This document shows positions 6,687 through 7,543 of a stretch of 7,543 nt of DNA, in pieces (position 1 is the first letter of the stretch; every line of letters starts with the position of its first letter). The stretch spans positions 1 through 7,543 of the forward strand of contig JAGABD010000049.1 in assembly GCA_017614795.1 (NCBI GenBank), read 5' to 3'. The position numbers and the translations under genes are program-made. The notes beneath the pieces were generated by a model. The model was not told where the DNA came from and did no database searches. It saw nothing but the letters and a program-made list of their open reading frames with translations. The DNA is from Bacteroidales bacterium (lineage in GTDB: Bacteria; Bacteroidota; Bacteroidia; Bacteroidales; UBA932).

Positions 6687-7402
6687 TGATACAAATCAAG
6701 AAACACATTCCCAACACCATAACCCTGATGAACTTCCTCTGCGGGGTTCTGGGAATAGCGGCTACATTCGCCGACATGCCGCAGGCTGCGTTCCTGCTGA
6801 TGCTCTGCGCCTCCGTCTTCGATTTCTGCGACGGGCTCGCGGCGAGGCTCATCGGAGCGTATTCCGAGGTAGGCAAGGAACTCGATTCTCTTTCCGACCT
6901 CGTGAGCTTCGGCGTGTTGCCTTCGATTATGCTCTACCATCTTCTGCAGGGAATAGCCCCGGGCCGCTGGTACGTTTTCGTGCCGCTGCTGCTGGCGCTG
7001 TTCTCGGCACTGCGGCTCGCAAAATTCAACACCGACACCCGCCAGGGAGATTCCTTCCTCGGGCTCCCCACCCCCGCCTGCGCCATAGTTTGCGGCTCGT
7101 TCGCGGCCTGGTACGGGATGGGCGGCTACCTGTCGCTGGCTTCGGGCACCGGAGTGGCGTTCTTCGTCTGCGCCGGCGCCATTCTGCTTTGCGCGCTGCT
7201 GGTGAGCGAAGTGCCTATGTTCTCGTTCAAGCTCCATCGCGGCGAAGACCTCAAGGCCTTTTTCAACTGGAAGCGCATAGCCTTCCTCGCCGCCCTTGCC
7301 GCAAGCGCCCTGTTCGTCCTGCTCGAGGGACACAGCTGGCCGCTGCTCTTCTTCGCGGCGTTCTCGTCATATATTGTGCTGAACCTGATTCCGGGCAAGT
7401 AA
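6686..7402 (+). CDS. pssA: CDP-diacylglycerol--serine O-phosphatidyltransferase (phosphatidylserine synthase)
   Basis: This enzyme condenses CDP-diacylglycerol with serine to phosphatidylserine plus CMP, the precursor of phosphatidylethanolamine, in the inner membrane. Seen: the full CDP-alcohol phosphatidyltransferase motif D-x2-D-G-x2-A-R-x8-G-x3-D-x3-D at D46, D49, G50, A53, R54, G63, D67 and D71. Several hydrophobic segments follow (about 8-29, 33-48, 72-90, 95-112, 128-143, 155-174, 197-212, 218-235). The N-terminal HIPNTITLMNFLCG and the post-motif SFGVLPSIMLY are typical of the Bacillus/Bacteroidota membrane-type PssA rather than the E. coli peripheral type. Length (238) is normal. The ATG at 6686 shares its A with the peptidase stop (TGATG); a GTG one codon upstream (6683) is possible. 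No psd (PS decarboxylase) gene is adjacent in this window. Confidence 0.93.
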   Translation: MIQIKKHIPNTITLMNFLCGVLGIAATFADMPQAAFLLMLCASVFDFCDGLAARLIGAYSEVGKELDSLSDLVSFGVLPSIMLYHLLQGIAPGRWYVFVPLLLALFSALRLAKFNTDTRQGDSFLGLPTPACAIVCGSFAAWYGMGGYLSLASGTGVAFFVCAGAILLCALLVSEVPMFSFKLHRGEDLKAFFNWKRIAFLAALAASALFVLLEGHSWPLLFFAAFSSYIVLNLIPGK

Positions 7403-7417
7403 TTGCAAATGACAAAT

Positions 7418-7450
7418 AAAAAAGCCGCCCCATCCGGAGCGGCTTAATTT
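7418..7450. terminator. Rho-independent terminator between convergent genes, strongest on the minus strand
   Basis: AAGCCGC (7422-7428) pairs with GCGGCTT (7439-7445), with a one-base mismatch and two more G-C pairs inside, closing a four-base loop. On the minus strand the stem is followed by six T's (complement of the A-run 7418-7423), a textbook intrinsic terminator for the gene entering from the right. On the plus strand the stem is followed by a weaker TTAATTTGT, which may also end the pssA transcript. It starts 16 bp after the pssA stop. Confidence 0.82.
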
Positions 7451-7462
7451 GTACTAATCTGT

Positions 7463-7522
7463 CTAGCTTACTTCATAATGCTACGCATTTTGAAATAAAC
7501 TCGGGCGAGTTTATTTCATAAT
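7463..7522. repeat. Imperfect direct repeat of 17 bp at the end of the convergent gene
   Basis: The 17-base units at 7463-7479 and 7506-7522 match at 14 of 17 positions and share an identical TTCATAAT end. Read on the minus strand each unit spells ATTATGAA(A/G)TAA, so the Ile-Met-Lys-stop end of the gene appears a second time about 43 bp beyond the real stop. This resembles a small duplication of a gene end; it could also be chance in an A/T-rich gap. Confidence 0.5.
7491..7518. terminator. Perfect 13-bp inverted repeat at the end of the convergent gene, probable A/T-flanked terminator
   Basis: TGAAATAAACTCG (7491-7503) and CGAGTTTATTTCA (7506-7518) are exact reverse complements around a GG centre. 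The core ACTC/GAGT stem is short and flanked by A-rich and T-rich arms, so either strand gives a small hairpin followed by TTTATTT. It covers the stop codon and last codons of the minus-strand gene. It may be a first, weaker terminator ahead of the one at 7418-7450, or a protein-binding palindrome. Confidence 0.55.
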
Positions 7523-7543
7523 AACCTTCGCCATTTCGCAGAC
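7511..7543 (-). CDS. C-terminal end (10 codons) of a convergent gene entering from the right
   Basis: On the minus strand the frame ending at the TAA (7513-7511) reads VCEMAKVIMK. Support for a real gene end is the immediately following palindrome, the strong minus-strand terminator at 7418-7450, and the convergent layout. The ending V-x-(5)-K-V-I-x-K resembles the last strand of type IX secretion C-terminal sorting domains (typically ...V-K-V-V-V-K/R), which would mean a secreted protein. Ten residues are far too few to establish that, and other families end similarly. Confidence 0.45.
   Translation of the reverse strand, partial: VCEMAKVIMK

Noticed and set aside
6602..7333. 243-residue minus-strand open frame opposite pssA
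   Set aside because: It is His/Gln/Glu/Arg-rich with no domain and crosses the end of the peptidase gene; pssA has the full catalytic motif.

Overview
This GC-rich, densely packed chromosomal window most likely comes from a member of the Bacteroidota, probably Bacteroidales. Supporting signs are two exact matches to the Bacteroidota -7 promoter element (TAnnTTTG) between the divergent genes, weak or absent Shine-Dalgarno sequences, an 'LNAQ'-type signal peptide, lipoproteins at operon heads, and a DEDDy exonuclease with a lysine-rich tail. The high GC suggests an Alistipes-like or uncultured gut Bacteroidales rather than Bacteroides, but the genus cannot be fixed from this sequence.

Left half, minus strand (4241 down to 1): five genes are read as one block with almost no spacing. 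They are an uncharacterised 322-residue lipoprotein, a DEDDy 3'-5' exonuclease, an RlmI-type PUA/SAM rRNA methyltransferase, a periplasmic lipoprotein adaptor of an RND efflux pump, and the N-terminus of the AcrB-type RND permease, which runs off the left edge. Junctions are 0 bp, a 32-bp overlap, a 1-bp gap and a 4-bp ATGA overlap. An envelope efflux pump is therefore apparently co-transcribed behind nucleic-acid enzymes.

Right half, plus strand (4282 to 7402): a class I PLP aminotransferase, an exported papain-fold C1B (bleomycin-hydrolase/PepC-like) peptidase and the phosphatidylserine synthase PssA form a second tight block (8-bp gap, then a TGATG junction). No single pathway joins these three; the set looks like a housekeeping operon.

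The two blocks diverge from 40 bp of DNA (4242-4281). It holds two mirror-image -7 boxes as the arms of a 10-bp inverted repeat, so both transcripts may be nearly leaderless. At the right edge, pssA meets a convergent minus-strand gene of which only the last ten codons are visible. The space between them holds two terminator-like hairpins and a duplicated 17-bp gene-end sequence.

I saw no mobile element, CRISPR array, tRNA or rRNA. No clearly new defence or metabolic system is present. The points most worth a second look are the symmetric divergent promoter, the efflux operon arrangement, the unknown lipoprotein, and the exported C1B peptidase that lacks the usual C-terminal arm.
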